Shown: in pieces, positions 12,368 to 12,417 of the stretch
How the letters are laid out: each line of letters opens with the position of its first letter
How positions within the stretch are numbered: the first letter of the stretch is position 1
Position numbers and translations under genes: made by a program
Assembly (NCBI GenBank): GCA_016185955.1
Contig: JACPMQ010000066.1
Coordinates: forward strand, 1-12,417
Source of the DNA: Candidatus Woesearchaeota archaeon
GTDB taxonomy: Archaea; Nanobdellota; Nanobdellia; Woesearchaeales; GW2011-AR4
Reading direction: 5' to 3'
Length of the DNA: 12,417 bases
Notes under the pieces: model-generated
The model's input: the letters and a program-made list of their open reading frames with translations, nothing else
The model's database searches: none
Told to the model about the DNA's origin: nothing

Positions 12368-12417
12368 CTGCTAACATATCATAAAGGGTTTTTGCGAAAG
12401 TAAGTGCTTGTGCGTAT
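12368..12417 (+). mobile_element. Family-B element end, cut by the window (copy B3)
   Basis: Starts CTGCTAACAT and runs to the window end. Positions 12387-12417 are the exact reverse complement of 11303-11333 in B2 (31 bp), so the two elements present the same terminus in inverted orientation on either side of the metal transporter. Confidence 0.8.

Overview
The window is AT-rich archaeal chromosomal DNA, most like a small-genome DPANN lineage (Woesearchaeota/Pacearchaeota type; this placement is inference). The archaeal signs are PurP-type purine genes, TATA boxes about 25-30 nt upstream of start codons with little or no leader (leaderless style), and a tRNA whose intron fits a bulge-helix-bulge splice site.

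Layout: 1-332 holds a double hairpin, a half copy of a mobile repeat (family A) and a possible structured RNA downstream of hppA. 333-2417 (-) is hppA, a membrane pyrophosphatase of the K+-independent type. 2418-3127 holds the hppA promoter, a complete 206-bp family-A element with an 8-bp target duplication, an intron-containing tRNA-Arg(CCU), and palindromes. 3128-4057 (+) is an unrecognised single-pass membrane protein. 4058-4425 is packed with REP-like palindromes. 4426-5067 (+) is pcm. 5092-5408 is a family-B inverted-repeat element. 5432-6280 (+) is a class IV aminotransferase and 6415-6999 (+) an HD phosphohydrolase. 7110-10814 (-) is a compact purine operon: canonical purP, divergent purP paralogue, guaA. 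10858-11352 is a truncated family-A copy followed by a second family-B element. 11356-12317 (-) is a cation diffusion facilitator preceded by an overlapping 19-codon ORF. 12368-12417 is the end of a third family-B element running out of the window.

The genes are housekeeping: purine synthesis (the AICAR to FAICAR step and XMP to GMP), nucleotide clean-up, pyrophosphate-driven ion pumping, damaged-protein repair, amino-acid transamination and metal efflux. The unusual content is between genes. At least two families of short, protein-free inverted-repeat elements (A and B), plus families of small palindromes, fill almost every gap. They often lie immediately next to promoters or stop codons, and one family-B hairpin shows paired compensatory changes between copies.
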